NCBI RefSeq assembly: GCF_006088715.1
Contig: NZ_CP030771.1
Coordinates: 6,219,501 to 6,283,500 of the forward strand
DNA from: Streptomyces sp. YIM 121038
GTDB taxonomy: Bacteria > Actinomycetota > Actinomycetes > Streptomycetales > Streptomycetaceae
Reading direction: 5' to 3'
Length of the DNA stretch: 64,000 bases
Position numbers and translations under genes: made by a program. Below the pieces are notes generated by a model, which saw only the letters and a list, made by a program, of their open reading frames with translations, had not been told where the DNA came from and ran no database searches. Of the stretch, positions 16,940 through 25,040 are shown in pieces (the stretch's first letter is position 1; every line of letters starts with the position of its first letter).

Positions 16940-18261
16940 CGGGACGTGACGCGGCCGCCGCGGCACAGGGTCGTGGCGCGGCGGCGCTGAGGGGTGGCGC
17001 GACCGGCCTGGGTGGGGAAGCGGAGGCCGCGGGCTGCAGCGCGACCGGCCCGGGCGGAGGCGTGGAGGCCCCGGGCGGCTGTGCGACCGGCCTGGACGGA
17101 GGCGCGAAGGCCCCGGGCGGCGGTGCCTTCGCCCCGAGCCGTGGCGCGCAGTCCCCCCGGCGCGGCACGGGCGACCCCGTCAAGGCCCTCCTCCACCGGC
17201 ACCGCGAACTCTGCGAACGGGCCGTCGACCCGCTGGAGATCGCGGCGGGCCTGGAGGCGCACGGCGTCACCGACCGCACGGCCGCGCGGTTCCGGCACCG
17301 CGACGTGTTCGCCCTCGCCGAGGAGATGTACGCGCGCGTGCCGCGCGACAGCGACGAGTGGGACGCCCTCGACGCCCCGGGGCACGGCAGCTCCGGCCGA
17401 CCGGCGGGCGCCGCCCCCGAAGTCCACGCCGCCTGGCCGGTGTTCGCGCTGCTGCCCGGCGCGGTGTGCGCCCTCACCGTCGCCGGGCTCGCCCTCACCA
17501 CGGGCGGCGTGCGCCTCGCGGTGGGCCTGGGCGGCGCGTTCGCCCTCGCCGCCACGGTCCGCGTCGCCCTGCGCCACGGCCCGCTGCGCACCCCGCGCCC
17601 CGCCGCGTCGGCCACGCGCGCGTGGACGTGCTGGCTGCTCGCGTACGCCCTGTGCGGCGAGGGGCTGCTGCGCGCCGCCGCGCCGGGCGGGACCGACCGG
17701 GCCCTGCCGCCCTCGGCCCTCGCCGCCCTCGGGCTCGCCGCCGCCGTCGTGCCCGGCACGGCGTGCGCACGGCTGTTCACGGTGCGGGCCCGCCGACGGC
17801 TCGGCAGGAGCCGGGGGCTCGCCGACTTCGCCGCGTCCGTACGGCCCCTCCTGCTCGGCGTGTTCGCGCTCTACGCGACCGCGGTGGGCCTGGCGCTGGC
17901 CGGAGCCGACGCCGCGCTCGGCCTCGCCGGCGCGGCGGGCGCGGGCGGCGTGACCCCCTGCCTGGGCGTCGGGGCGCTGGCCGCGCTGCTGTGGCTCGGG
18001 CGGCTCCTCGCGGCGCACGGCTCCACGCGCGCGCCCGCCCTCGTGTACGCCGCGGTCGGCGCGACCGGGGCGGCGGCCCTGGCCCTCGCGTGGGCCGCCC
18101 GCCTTCCGGGCTGCGGCTTCCTCGCCACGCCGGTGGAGACCGCGGCCCTCACCTGGGGCGTGCCCGCCGCCGTCTGCGGGGCGGGGGCCGCGCTCCTGCT
18201 GGCCCGCGCGGTCCGCGTGCTGGGCCGCGCCTCCGCGCACGCCTGCGGGGGTGCGGCATGA
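16936..18261 (+). CDS. polytopic membrane protein of the PelF-like operon
   Basis: A 441-residue protein. Residues 20-75 are a low-complexity Gly/Ala region made of about three 45-base repeat units. A conserved-looking soluble segment follows (RHRELCERAVDPLEIAAGL to EEMYARVPR, about 80-140), then roughly eight to ten hydrophobic helices to the C-terminus. The GTG start overlaps the glycosyltransferase stop by four bases. The position suggests the membrane exporter role that PelG fills in pel operons, but the N-terminal PelG signature is not present. Function is therefore unassigned. Confidence 0.7.
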   Translation: MTGRDAAAAAQGRGAAALRGGATGLGGEAEAAGCSATGPGGGVEAPGGCATGLDGGAKAPGGGAFAPSRGAQSPRRGTGDPVKALLHRHRELCERAVDPLEIAAGLEAHGVTDRTAARFRHRDVFALAEEMYARVPRDSDEWDALDAPGHGSSGRPAGAAPEVHAAWPVFALLPGAVCALTVAGLALTTGGVRLAVGLGGAFALAATVRVALRHGPLRTPRPAASATRAWTCWLLAYALCGEGLLRAAAPGGTDRALPPSALAALGLAAAVVPGTACARLFTVRARRRLGRSRGLADFAASVRPLLLGVFALYATAVGLALAGADAALGLAGAAGAGGVTPCLGVGALAALLWLGRLLAAHGSTRAPALVYAAVGATGAAALALAWAARLPGCGFLATPVETAALTWGVPAAVCGAGAALLLARAVRVLGRASAHACGGAA

Positions 18262-18560
18262 ACGCGTGCGCCGCCGCTCGGGGCTCGCGGCTCCAGGGCC
18301 TGCGACTCCAAGGCTCGCGGTTCCAGCGCCCGAGGCTCCTGCGCCCGAGGCTCCAGGGCCCCCGGCTCCAGCGTCCGAGCCCTCAGCACCCCCGCGGCGA
18401 ACCCGAGCCCTCCGACCACCCCGCCCCCGAACGGCCCGAACCCCCGCTCCCGCGGCCCCGGCGCGGGCCCCGGCGGCGCGGGCCCCGGTCGCGGCGGGCC
18501 GCGCCGGTCCATCCGTTACCCGAGACAGCCGGCACCACCCTGAAGGAGAAACACAGATGA
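18258..18560 (+). CDS. small basic low-complexity protein (100 residues)
   Basis: The ORF begins with an ATGA overlap to the upstream stop and ends with an ATGA overlap to the next ORF, which is the main evidence that it is translated. The product is very rich in Arg, Pro, Leu and Gln. Its first half is a repeated RLQGPRL-like unit from degenerate tandem DNA repeats (18285-18375). It has no membrane segment and I recognise no family. It may serve mainly to carry ribosomes to the downstream epimerase gene. A different frame across the same bases (18251-18604) is also open, so the call is tentative. Confidence 0.4.
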   Translation: MNACAAARGSRLQGLRLQGSRFQRPRLLRPRLQGPRLQRPSPQHPRGEPEPSDHPAPERPEPPLPRPRRGPRRRGPRSRRAAPVHPLPETAGTTLKEKHR

Positions 18561-18604
18561 CAAGGCCCAGCATCCGAGCGTCCGTCCCCGGAGGCGCCCG
18601 ATGA
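18557..18604 (+). CDS. 15-codon coupling micro-ORF
   Basis: A 15-residue ORF with an ideal AAGGAG ribosome-binding site eight bases before its ATG. The ATG overlaps the preceding stop (ATGA) and its stop overlaps the epimerase ATG (ATGA at 18601). The arrangement suggests translational coupling rather than a functional peptide. Confidence 0.4.
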   Translation: MTRPSIRASVPGGAR

Positions 18605-19551
18605 GGGTGTTGCTGATCGGAGCCAACGGATACCTCGGCCGGTTCGTCGCCGACCGGCTGCTCGCCGACCCGGCGGTCCAGCTCACCGCGCTCGGCCGCG
18701 GGGACGACTCGGACGTACGGTTCGACCTCGCCAGCGGCAGCCCCGGCGCGCTGACCCGCTTCCTGGACGCCGTACACCCGGGCGTCGTCATCAACTGCGC
18801 GGGCGCCACCCGCGGCGGCGCCCGCGAACTGACCCGGCACAACACCGTCGCCGTCGCCACCATCTGCGAGGCCCTGCGCCGCAGCGGCTGCGGCGCCCGC
18901 CTGGTGCAACTCGGCTGCGGCGCCGAGTACGGCCCGAGCCAGCCCGGCTCGTCCACCGCCGAGGACGCCGTGCCACGGCCCGGCGGCCCCTACGGCGTCA
19001 GCAAGCTGGCCGCCACCGAACTCGTCCTCGGCTCCGGCCTGGACGCCGTGGTCCTGCGGGTGTTCTCGCCCGCGGGCCCCGGCACCCCCGCCGGATCGCC
19101 GCTCGGCCGCCTCGCCGAGGCCATGCGCCGCGCCATGCAGTCCGGCGACGGCGAGCTCAAGCTCGGCGGGCTCGGCGTCCAGCGCGACTTCATCGACGTC
19201 CGCGACATCGCCCGGGCCGTGCACGCCGCCTCGCTCTCCGCCGCCCAGGGCATCGTCAACATCGGCTCCGGGCGCGCCGTGCGGCTGCGCGACGCCGCCG
19301 CCGTGCTCGCCCGCGTCGCCGGCTACGGCGGCGCCCTGCACGAACTCGACCAGCCGCCCGGCAGGCCCGGCCTCCACCCGCGGGTCGACGCCGACCACGC
19401 CGCGCCCGCCGCCTACCCCTACCCGGACGGCTGCGGCAGCTGGCAGCAGGCCGACGTGCGCACCGCGCGCGACCGGCTCGGCTGGCGGCCGCGCATCAAC
19501 CTCGAAGAGTCGCTCGCCGACATCTGGATGGAGGCCGCATGCCGCATCTAG
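18601..19551 (+). CDS. NAD-dependent epimerase/dehydratase (extended SDR)
   Basis: A 316-residue extended short-chain dehydrogenase. The Rossmann motif GANGYLG near residue 7 binds NAD, the catalytic YGVSK motif lies near residue 131, and VQRDFIDVRDIARA near 195 is typical of sugar-nucleotide epimerases. The start has GGAGG six bases upstream. In several pel clusters an SDR (PelX) makes UDP-GalNAc from UDP-GlcNAc; an equivalent C4-epimerase role here is inferred from context, and the substrate cannot be read from the sequence. It overlaps the next gene by 13 bases. Confidence 0.8.
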   Translation: MRVLLIGANGYLGRFVADRLLADPAVQLTALGRGDDSDVRFDLASGSPGALTRFLDAVHPGVVINCAGATRGGARELTRHNTVAVATICEALRRSGCGARLVQLGCGAEYGPSQPGSSTAEDAVPRPGGPYGVSKLAATELVLGSGLDAVVLRVFSPAGPGTPAGSPLGRLAEAMRRAMQSGDGELKLGGLGVQRDFIDVRDIARAVHAASLSAAQGIVNIGSGRAVRLRDAAAVLARVAGYGGALHELDQPPGRPGLHPRVDADHAAPAAYPYPDGCGSWQQADVRTARDRLGWRPRINLEESLADIWMEAACRI

Positions 19552-20351
19552 GCCGCACACCGCACCCCGGCCCCACCCCCCGGCCGGGCCGCGGACCGCG
19601 TCCCACCGGCACGACGGCCCTCGGCCCGCGGACCGCCCCGCGCGTCGGCTTCGGCGTCCCCGGCACCGCCCACCCCCTGCTGGCCTCCGCCGAGTGGGCC
19701 GAACTCACCCGGGCCCACGGCTCCTTGCACTGGGTCGTCCTGAACGTCGCGGGCGGCCCGGGCGACCGGCCCGACCCACACTGCCTCGACGCCGCCGGAC
19801 GACTGCGGAACGCGGGCGTCCGGGTCCTCGGCCACCTCGACGCGGCGTACGGCGCCCGGAGTTTCGGCGAACTCGTCTCCGACGCCCACCGCTATCTCGA
19901 CTGGTACCTCGTCGACGGCTTCTACCTCGCCCGCTGCCCGACGGAGCGCGCGGCGCTGCCCGAGGTCCGGCGCACCGTCACCACCCTGCGCGCGCTCCTC
20001 GGCAGGGCCCACGTCGTGTTCGGGCACGGCACGCACCCGTACCCCGGATACATCGAGAGCGCCGACCAGTTGGTGACGTTCAGCGGGCCCTGGAGCGACT
20101 ACCGCTGGTCCCAGGTCGCCGAGTGGACCGCCGACTACCCGCCCGAGTGCTTCTGCCACCTCGTACACGGCGTACCGCGCGGCCACCTCGACGAGGCGCT
20201 GCGCGTCGCCCGCTGGCAGGGCGCCTCGACGATCTACTTCACCGACCGCACGGACGGCGGCGGCAGCGGCGCGGGCGGCGACCCCTGGGAGGCCCTGCCC
20301 GGTTACTGGGACGAGATCGTCTCGCGTATCGGACCAGGTGTCTCGGAATGA
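19539..20351 (+). CDS. spherulin-4 (GH135-like) family protein
   Basis: A 270-residue protein with a 40-residue Pro/Arg-rich N-terminus and a TIM-barrel-like domain beginning RVGFGVPGTAHPLL. The features HWVVLNVAGGPG, RVLGHLDAAYGARSFGELVSD and YLVDGFYLAR match the spherulin-4 family, whose fungal member Sph3 (GH135) cleaves alpha-1,4-linked galactosaminoglycan. The usual acidic pair after the VDG strand is absent (VDGFYLAR), so activity may be altered or lost. No export signal is visible. The ATG has GGAGG just upstream within the epimerase gene. It is the last gene of the operon. Confidence 0.75.
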   Translation: MPHLGRTPHPGPTPRPGRGPRPTGTTALGPRTAPRVGFGVPGTAHPLLASAEWAELTRAHGSLHWVVLNVAGGPGDRPDPHCLDAAGRLRNAGVRVLGHLDAAYGARSFGELVSDAHRYLDWYLVDGFYLARCPTERAALPEVRRTVTTLRALLGRAHVVFGHGTHPYPGYIESADQLVTFSGPWSDYRWSQVAEWTADYPPECFCHLVHGVPRGHLDEALRVARWQGASTIYFTDRTDGGGSGAGGDPWEALPGYWDEIVSRIGPGVSE

Positions 20352-20414
20352 AGAAGGCCGTGGCAGTGTTACGGAGAGAACAACCGTTCCGCATATCCGA
20401 CCAACGGAGTCCCC

Positions 20415-21593
20415 GTGTCGCTGCCACCCCTGGTCGAGCCAGCATCTGAGCTCACCGTCGACGAGGTCCGCAGGTACTCCCGCCACCTGATCATCCCGGA
20501 CGTCGGGATGGACGGGCAGAAGCGGCTGAAGAACGCCAAGGTGCTCTGTGTGGGCGCCGGCGGCCTCGGGTCACCGGCGCTGATGTACCTCGCGGCGGCG
20601 GGTGTCGGCACCCTCGGCATCGTGGAGTTCGACGAGGTCGACGAGTCGAACCTGCAGCGCCAGATCATCCACAGCCAGTCCGACATCGGCCGCTCCAAGG
20701 CCGAGTCGGCCCGCGACAGCGTCCTCGGCATCAACCCGTACGTGAACGTGGTCCTGCACGAGCAGCGGCTCGAAGCCGACAACGTGATGGACATCTTCAG
20801 CCAGTACGACCTGATCGTCGACGGCACCGACAACTTCGCGACCCGCTACCTGGTCAACGACGCCTGCGTGCTCCTGAACAAGCCGTACGTATGGGGCTCC
20901 ATCTACCGCTTCGACGGCCAGGCCTCGGTGTTCTGGTCCGAGCACGGCCCCTGCTACCGCTGCCTCTACCCGGAGCCCCCGCCCCCCGGCATGGTCCCGT
21001 CCTGCGCCGAGGGCGGCGTGCTCGGCGTGCTGTGCGCGTCCATCGGCTCCATCCAGGTCAACGAGGCCATCAAGCTCCTCGCGGGCATCGGCGAGCCGCT
21101 CGTCGGCCGCCTGATGATCTACGACGCCCTGGAGATGCAGTACCGCCAGGTCAAGGTCCGCAAGGACCCCGACTGCGCGGTCTGCGGCGAGAACCCCACC
21201 GTCACCGAGCTCATCGACTACGAGGCCTTCTGCGGCGTCGTGTCCGAGGAGGCCCAGGAGGCGGCCGCCGGTTCGACGATCACTCCCAAGCAGCTCAAGG
21301 AGTGGATCGACGCCGACGAGAAGATCGAGATCATCGACGTCCGCGAGCCGAACGAGTACGAGATCGTCTCGATCCCGGGCGCCAAGCTGATCCCGAAGAA
21401 CGAGTTCCTCATGGGCACCGCCCTGCAGGGCCTGCCGCAGGACAAGAAGATCGTCCTGCACTGCAAGACGGGCGTCCGCAGTGCGGAGGTCCTCGCCGTC
21501 CTGAAGTCCGCGGGCTTCGCGGACGCCGTGCACGTCGGCGGCGGCGTGATCGGCTGGGTCAACCAGATCGAGCCCGAGAAGCCCGTCTACTAG
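20415..21593 (+). CDS. moeZ: MoeZ: adenylyltransferase/sulfurtransferase
   Basis: A 392-residue MoeB-rhodanese fusion. The N-terminal E1-like domain carries the ATP loop GAGGLGSPALMYLAAAGVG, the R residues of NLQRQ, and two zinc CxxC pairs (CYRC and CAVC). The C-terminal rhodanese domain has the active-site loop CKTGVRS with Cys350. It adenylates ubiquitin-like carrier proteins and transfers sulfur to them, serving molybdopterin synthase, thiamine and cysteine or thiopeptide pathways. Length and domains are standard for actinobacteria. The GTG start follows GGAG. A bidirectional hairpin follows the stop. Confidence 0.95.
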   Translation: MSLPPLVEPASELTVDEVRRYSRHLIIPDVGMDGQKRLKNAKVLCVGAGGLGSPALMYLAAAGVGTLGIVEFDEVDESNLQRQIIHSQSDIGRSKAESARDSVLGINPYVNVVLHEQRLEADNVMDIFSQYDLIVDGTDNFATRYLVNDACVLLNKPYVWGSIYRFDGQASVFWSEHGPCYRCLYPEPPPPGMVPSCAEGGVLGVLCASIGSIQVNEAIKLLAGIGEPLVGRLMIYDALEMQYRQVKVRKDPDCAVCGENPTVTELIDYEAFCGVVSEEAQEAAAGSTITPKQLKEWIDADEKIEIIDVREPNEYEIVSIPGAKLIPKNEFLMGTALQGLPQDKKIVLHCKTGVRSAEVLAVLKSAGFADAVHVGGGVIGWVNQIEPEKPVY

Positions 21594-21626
21594 ACGTCGG
21601 GCCGCCGGGCCCACCGCCTCGGCCTC

Positions 21627-21661
21627 AGCGGCCCCCGGGTGACTGCCACCCGGGGGCCGCT
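21627..21661. terminator. Bidirectional terminator between moeZ and S33 peptidase
   Basis: A perfect 15-bp stem (AGCGGCCCCCGGGTG and its complement) with an ACTGC loop lies between two convergent stops, so it can serve both transcripts. Confidence 0.85.
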
Positions 21662-21663
21662 CG

Positions 21664-23262
21664 TCATGGCGCGCAGACCTTGCCGTCGCGCGGGACCTCG
21701 CCCTTGAGCAGATAGTCGTTGACCGTGCCGTCGACGCAGTCGCTGCCGTTGCCGTACGCCCCGTGGCCCTCGCCCTTCCAGGTGAGCTGGACGCCGACGC
21801 CCTCGCCCAGCTCGTCCGCCATCTTCCGGGCGCCCTCGTACGGCGTCGCCGGGTCGCCGGTGGTGCCGACGACCAGGATCGGGGCGGCGCCGGGAGCGCT
21901 CACCTCGGGCGTGTCCCGCAGGCCGGCCACTGGCCAGTCGTGGCACCAGCCCGCCGTGTCCCAGGCCATGAAGCCGCCGAACACCGGGGATATCTCCCGG
22001 AACGCGGCGAGCCGCGCCTTGGCCTCGGCCGCCGTCGGCCGCTCCTTGGCGTCCCGGCAGCCGATCGCGCGCTGCGCGTGGCTCTGGGTGCTGTACGCGC
22101 CGGACGCGTCCCGGTCGTTGTACGTGTCGGCCAGCTCCAGGAGTCCCGTGCCGTCGCCCTTCTCGGCCTTCTCCAGGGCGTCGGTGAGCACCGGCCAGGT
22201 CTGCCTGCTGTACAGCGCGACCGTGATGCCCGTCGTCGCGAGGGCCTCGCCGAGCCTGCGGCCGGGCGTGGACGTCCGCAGCGGCTTCGCGTCCACGCGG
22301 CGCAGCAGCTCGGCTATCCTCCGCGTGCCCGTGGCGGGGACCTCTCCGGAGGACCTGAGGTAGTTCTCCAGGGCGCGCTGGAAGCCCCGGGCCTGGTTCC
22401 GCGCGTGGCCCACCGTGCCCGCCGTCGGGTCGACGACCGCGTCGAGGGTGAGGCGGCCCACCTTCTTCGGGAACAAGTGGGCGTACGTGCCGCCCAGTTC
22501 GGTGCCGTACGAGATGCCGAAGTAGTGCAGCTTCTCGTCGCCGAGGACCTGCCGCAGGACGTCCATGTCGCGGGCGGCGTCGGCCGTCGAGACGTGCGGC
22601 AGGAGCTTCTTCGCGGCCCGCGCGCAGCCCGCGCCGAACGCGGCCGCGTCGCCCAGATACGCCTTCTCCTCGGCCGGGGTGTCCGGGGTGGGGTCCGTGT
22701 TCTCCGCCGCCTGGGTCCGCTGGTCGCTGCGGCAGCGCACGCCCTCGCTGCCCGCGACGCCGCGCGGGTCGAAGCTCACCAGGTCGTACCGCTCGCGCAG
22801 GTCGCCGTACGCGCCCGCGAACGCCGGGAGCATGGAGACGCCCGAGCCGCCGGGCCCGCCGAAGTTGAACAGGAGCGAGCCGATGCGGTCGCCGCGCTTC
22901 TTGGCGGTGGACGCGGCGCGGATCAGGGCGATGCCGATGGTCTCGCCGTCCGGCTTCGCGTAGTCCAGCGGGACCTTCAGGGTCGCGCACCGCCACTCGC
23001 CGCCGGGCGGGGCGTCCTTGCCCGAGCCCTCGCACGCGCCCCAGTCGAGCCGCTGTGCGACCACGGCCGCGGGCAGCGTGGACGACGGGTCCGGCCGCGG
23101 CTTCGGGTCGGCGCCCTGGGCCGCGGGGCGCTCACCGCTTCTGCCGCCGTCGCTGCCGTCCTTGCCGCCCTTGTCGTCGGACGAGCCGGTGCACCCCACG
23201 GCGAGCGCGGCCACCAGGGTCGCCGCGGTGGCCAGGGCCGCCGACCGTACGAAAAGCGGCAT
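21664..23262 (-). CDS. secreted S33-family peptidase lipoprotein
   Basis: A 532-residue alpha/beta-hydrolase peptidase of the tripeptidyl-aminopeptidase type. The signal peptide ends in a lipobox at Cys24 (LAVGC), so the enzyme should be lipid-anchored outside the cell. A low-complexity Gly/Ser/Asp linker follows. Motifs: FNFGGPGGSG oxyanion loop, GISYGTELG with nucleophile Ser251, TTGDPATPYEGA carrying the acid and GEGHGAYG carrying the histidine. It presumably trims peptides from protein N-termini. It is a close tandem paralogue of the next gene upstream, 86 bases away in the same direction. Confidence 0.9.
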   Translation of the reverse strand: MPLFVRSAALATAATLVAALAVGCTGSSDDKGGKDGSDGGRSGERPAAQGADPKPRPDPSSTLPAAVVAQRLDWGACEGSGKDAPPGGEWRCATLKVPLDYAKPDGETIGIALIRAASTAKKRGDRIGSLLFNFGGPGGSGVSMLPAFAGAYGDLRERYDLVSFDPRGVAGSEGVRCRSDQRTQAAENTDPTPDTPAEEKAYLGDAAAFGAGCARAAKKLLPHVSTADAARDMDVLRQVLGDEKLHYFGISYGTELGGTYAHLFPKKVGRLTLDAVVDPTAGTVGHARNQARGFQRALENYLRSSGEVPATGTRRIAELLRRVDAKPLRTSTPGRRLGEALATTGITVALYSRQTWPVLTDALEKAEKGDGTGLLELADTYNDRDASGAYSTQSHAQRAIGCRDAKERPTAAEAKARLAAFREISPVFGGFMAWDTAGWCHDWPVAGLRDTPEVSAPGAAPILVVGTTGDPATPYEGARKMADELGEGVGVQLTWKGEGHGAYGNGSDCVDGTVNDYLLKGEVPRDGKVCAP

Positions 23263-23348
23263 GTCTCGCTTCCCCCCTCGAATGAACGTCCGGCCATCCT
23301 AGGCGGGGCCACTGACAGCGCCCCGGCACGCCCTCGGCCGCGCGCCCC

Positions 23349-24941
23349 TCAAGTGCCGGACGGGACCGCCGCCTTGCCCGCCGCCTTGCCCGTGCCGCAG
23401 ACCGTGCCCGACGTCGGCACCGTGCCGTTCAGGAGGTAGCCGTCCACCGCGCCCCGCACGCACGCGTCCCCGCTGTCGTACGCGCCGTGCCCCTGGCCCT
23501 TGTACGTCAGCTCGACGCCCACGCCCTCGCCGAGCGCGTCGACCATCTTGCGGGCGCCCTCGTAGGGAGTCGCGGGGTCCCCGGTGTTGCCGATGACGAG
23601 GATCGGCGCCGCGTCGGGGGCACTGACGTCCGGGTGGTCGGCCTGGCCCGGCACGGCCCAGTCGGTGCAGCCGAGCATGCCCCACGCCAGATAGTCGCCG
23701 AACAGCGGCGAGGCCGCCCGGAAGCGGGGGAGCTTCGCCTCGACGTCGGCCGTCGTGTACCGCGGCTTGTCGTCGGCGCAGTTGATGGCGACGTTCGCCG
23801 CCGACAGGTTGCTGTACTCGCCGTCCTCGTTGCGCCCGTTCATCGAGTCGGACAGGAGCATGAGGATCCGGCCGTCGCCGTCGTAGGCCTCTTCCAGGCC
23901 CTCGGTGAGGTAGGGCCAGAAGTCCTGGGAGTACAGGGCCTGCACGATGCCGTTGGTGGCCGCGGTCTGGGTCAGGCGGCGCGGCGGAAGACCGGGCAGC
24001 GGCTTGGCGTCCAGGTCCTTCAGGAGCTTGGCGATGCGGTCCTTGACGTCGTCCTCGGTGTCGCCGACGGGGCAGTCGTCCTTCTGGGAGACGCAGTCCT
24101 TCGCGAAGTTGTCGAGGGCGAGCTGGAAGCCCTTGGCCTGCCCGAGGGAGCCCTGTTCGGCCGTCTCGGTGGGGTCGACGACCGCGTCGAACACGGCGCG
24201 GCCGACGTTCTTGGGGAACAAGTGCGCGTAGACGCCGCCGAGTTCGGTGCCGTAGGAGATGCCGAAGTAGTGCAGCTTCTTGTCGCCGAGCACCTGGCGC
24301 ATCAGGTCCATGTCGCGGGCCACGTCAGTGGTGCGCACATGGGGGAGCACCTTGCCGGAGTTCTCCTCGCACGCCTCGTTGAAGCCCTTGACGTTGTCGA
24401 TGAACTCCTTGCGCTCGGCCTCGTCGTCGGGCGTCGCGTCCTGCTGGAAGTACCTGTCGAGCTGTGCGTCGTCCTCGCACCGCACGCCGTCGCTGCGGCC
24501 GACGCCGCGCGGGTCGAAGCTCACCAGGTCGTACCGGGTGCGCAGCTTCGCGTAGTCGGCGCCGAACGCGGGCAGCGTCGTGACGCCCGAGCCGCCGGGG
24601 CCGCCGAAGTTGAACACGAGCGAGCCGACGCGCTTGTCCTCGGCGCCACTGGCCCGGGCGCGGATGAGCGCGATGCCGATCGTGTCGCCCTCGGGCTCGT
24701 CCCAGTCCAGCGGGGCCTTCATGGTGGCGCACTGCCACCGCGCGCCGCCGGGCAGCGGTGACGGGGCCCCGCCGCCGCCCTCGGCCGCGGACGGCGCCGG
24801 GCAGTCCTTCCAGCTGAGCTTCTGGTCCGGCCGGGCCTCGTCGGCTGTGTCCGAGGCCGCGTCACCGCAGGCCGCGAGCGCGGTGGACAGCAGGACGGCG
24901 GTGGCGGCCAGGGCCCTGGCACGCGGCGGGAGCTTGGGCAT
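23349..24941 (-). CDS. secreted S33-family peptidase lipoprotein (paralogue)
   Basis: A 530-residue paralogue of the neighbouring S33 enzyme, with a lipobox at Cys25 (ALAAC). It has the same motif order: FNFGGPGGSG, GISYGTELG with Ser229, NTGDPATPYEGA and GQGHGAYD. Compared with its neighbour it has an extra cysteine pair in a CVSQKDDCPVGDTEDD insertion and a longer Ala/Gly C-terminal tail. ATG 24941 is used because the protein then starts with a standard basic signal peptide. The two genes probably arose by duplication and may share a promoter upstream of this copy. Confidence 0.9.
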   Translation of the reverse strand: MPKLPPRARALAATAVLLSTALAACGDAASDTADEARPDQKLSWKDCPAPSAAEGGGGAPSPLPGGARWQCATMKAPLDWDEPEGDTIGIALIRARASGAEDKRVGSLVFNFGGPGGSGVTTLPAFGADYAKLRTRYDLVSFDPRGVGRSDGVRCEDDAQLDRYFQQDATPDDEAERKEFIDNVKGFNEACEENSGKVLPHVRTTDVARDMDLMRQVLGDKKLHYFGISYGTELGGVYAHLFPKNVGRAVFDAVVDPTETAEQGSLGQAKGFQLALDNFAKDCVSQKDDCPVGDTEDDVKDRIAKLLKDLDAKPLPGLPPRRLTQTAATNGIVQALYSQDFWPYLTEGLEEAYDGDGRILMLLSDSMNGRNEDGEYSNLSAANVAINCADDKPRYTTADVEAKLPRFRAASPLFGDYLAWGMLGCTDWAVPGQADHPDVSAPDAAPILVIGNTGDPATPYEGARKMVDALGEGVGVELTYKGQGHGAYDSGDACVRGAVDGYLLNGTVPTSGTVCGTGKAAGKAAVPSGT

Positions 24942-25040
24942 GGCTCCATCCTGCGGGGGAGCGGGGCGGGGCGCTCGGGGCACGAGCCGTGCGGGTGACC
25001 TGGCCGCCTCCGGACCGCACGCGGCCGGGGCGGCGGCGCG

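Noticed and set aside
18251..18604. Open frame overlapping the small ORFs before the epimerase, ending with an ATGA overlap
   Set aside because: It is Pro/Ala/Arg low complexity and lacks an SD at its GTG; the frame at 18258-18560 fits both flanking overlaps better. Its last 15 codons are kept as the micro-ORF.
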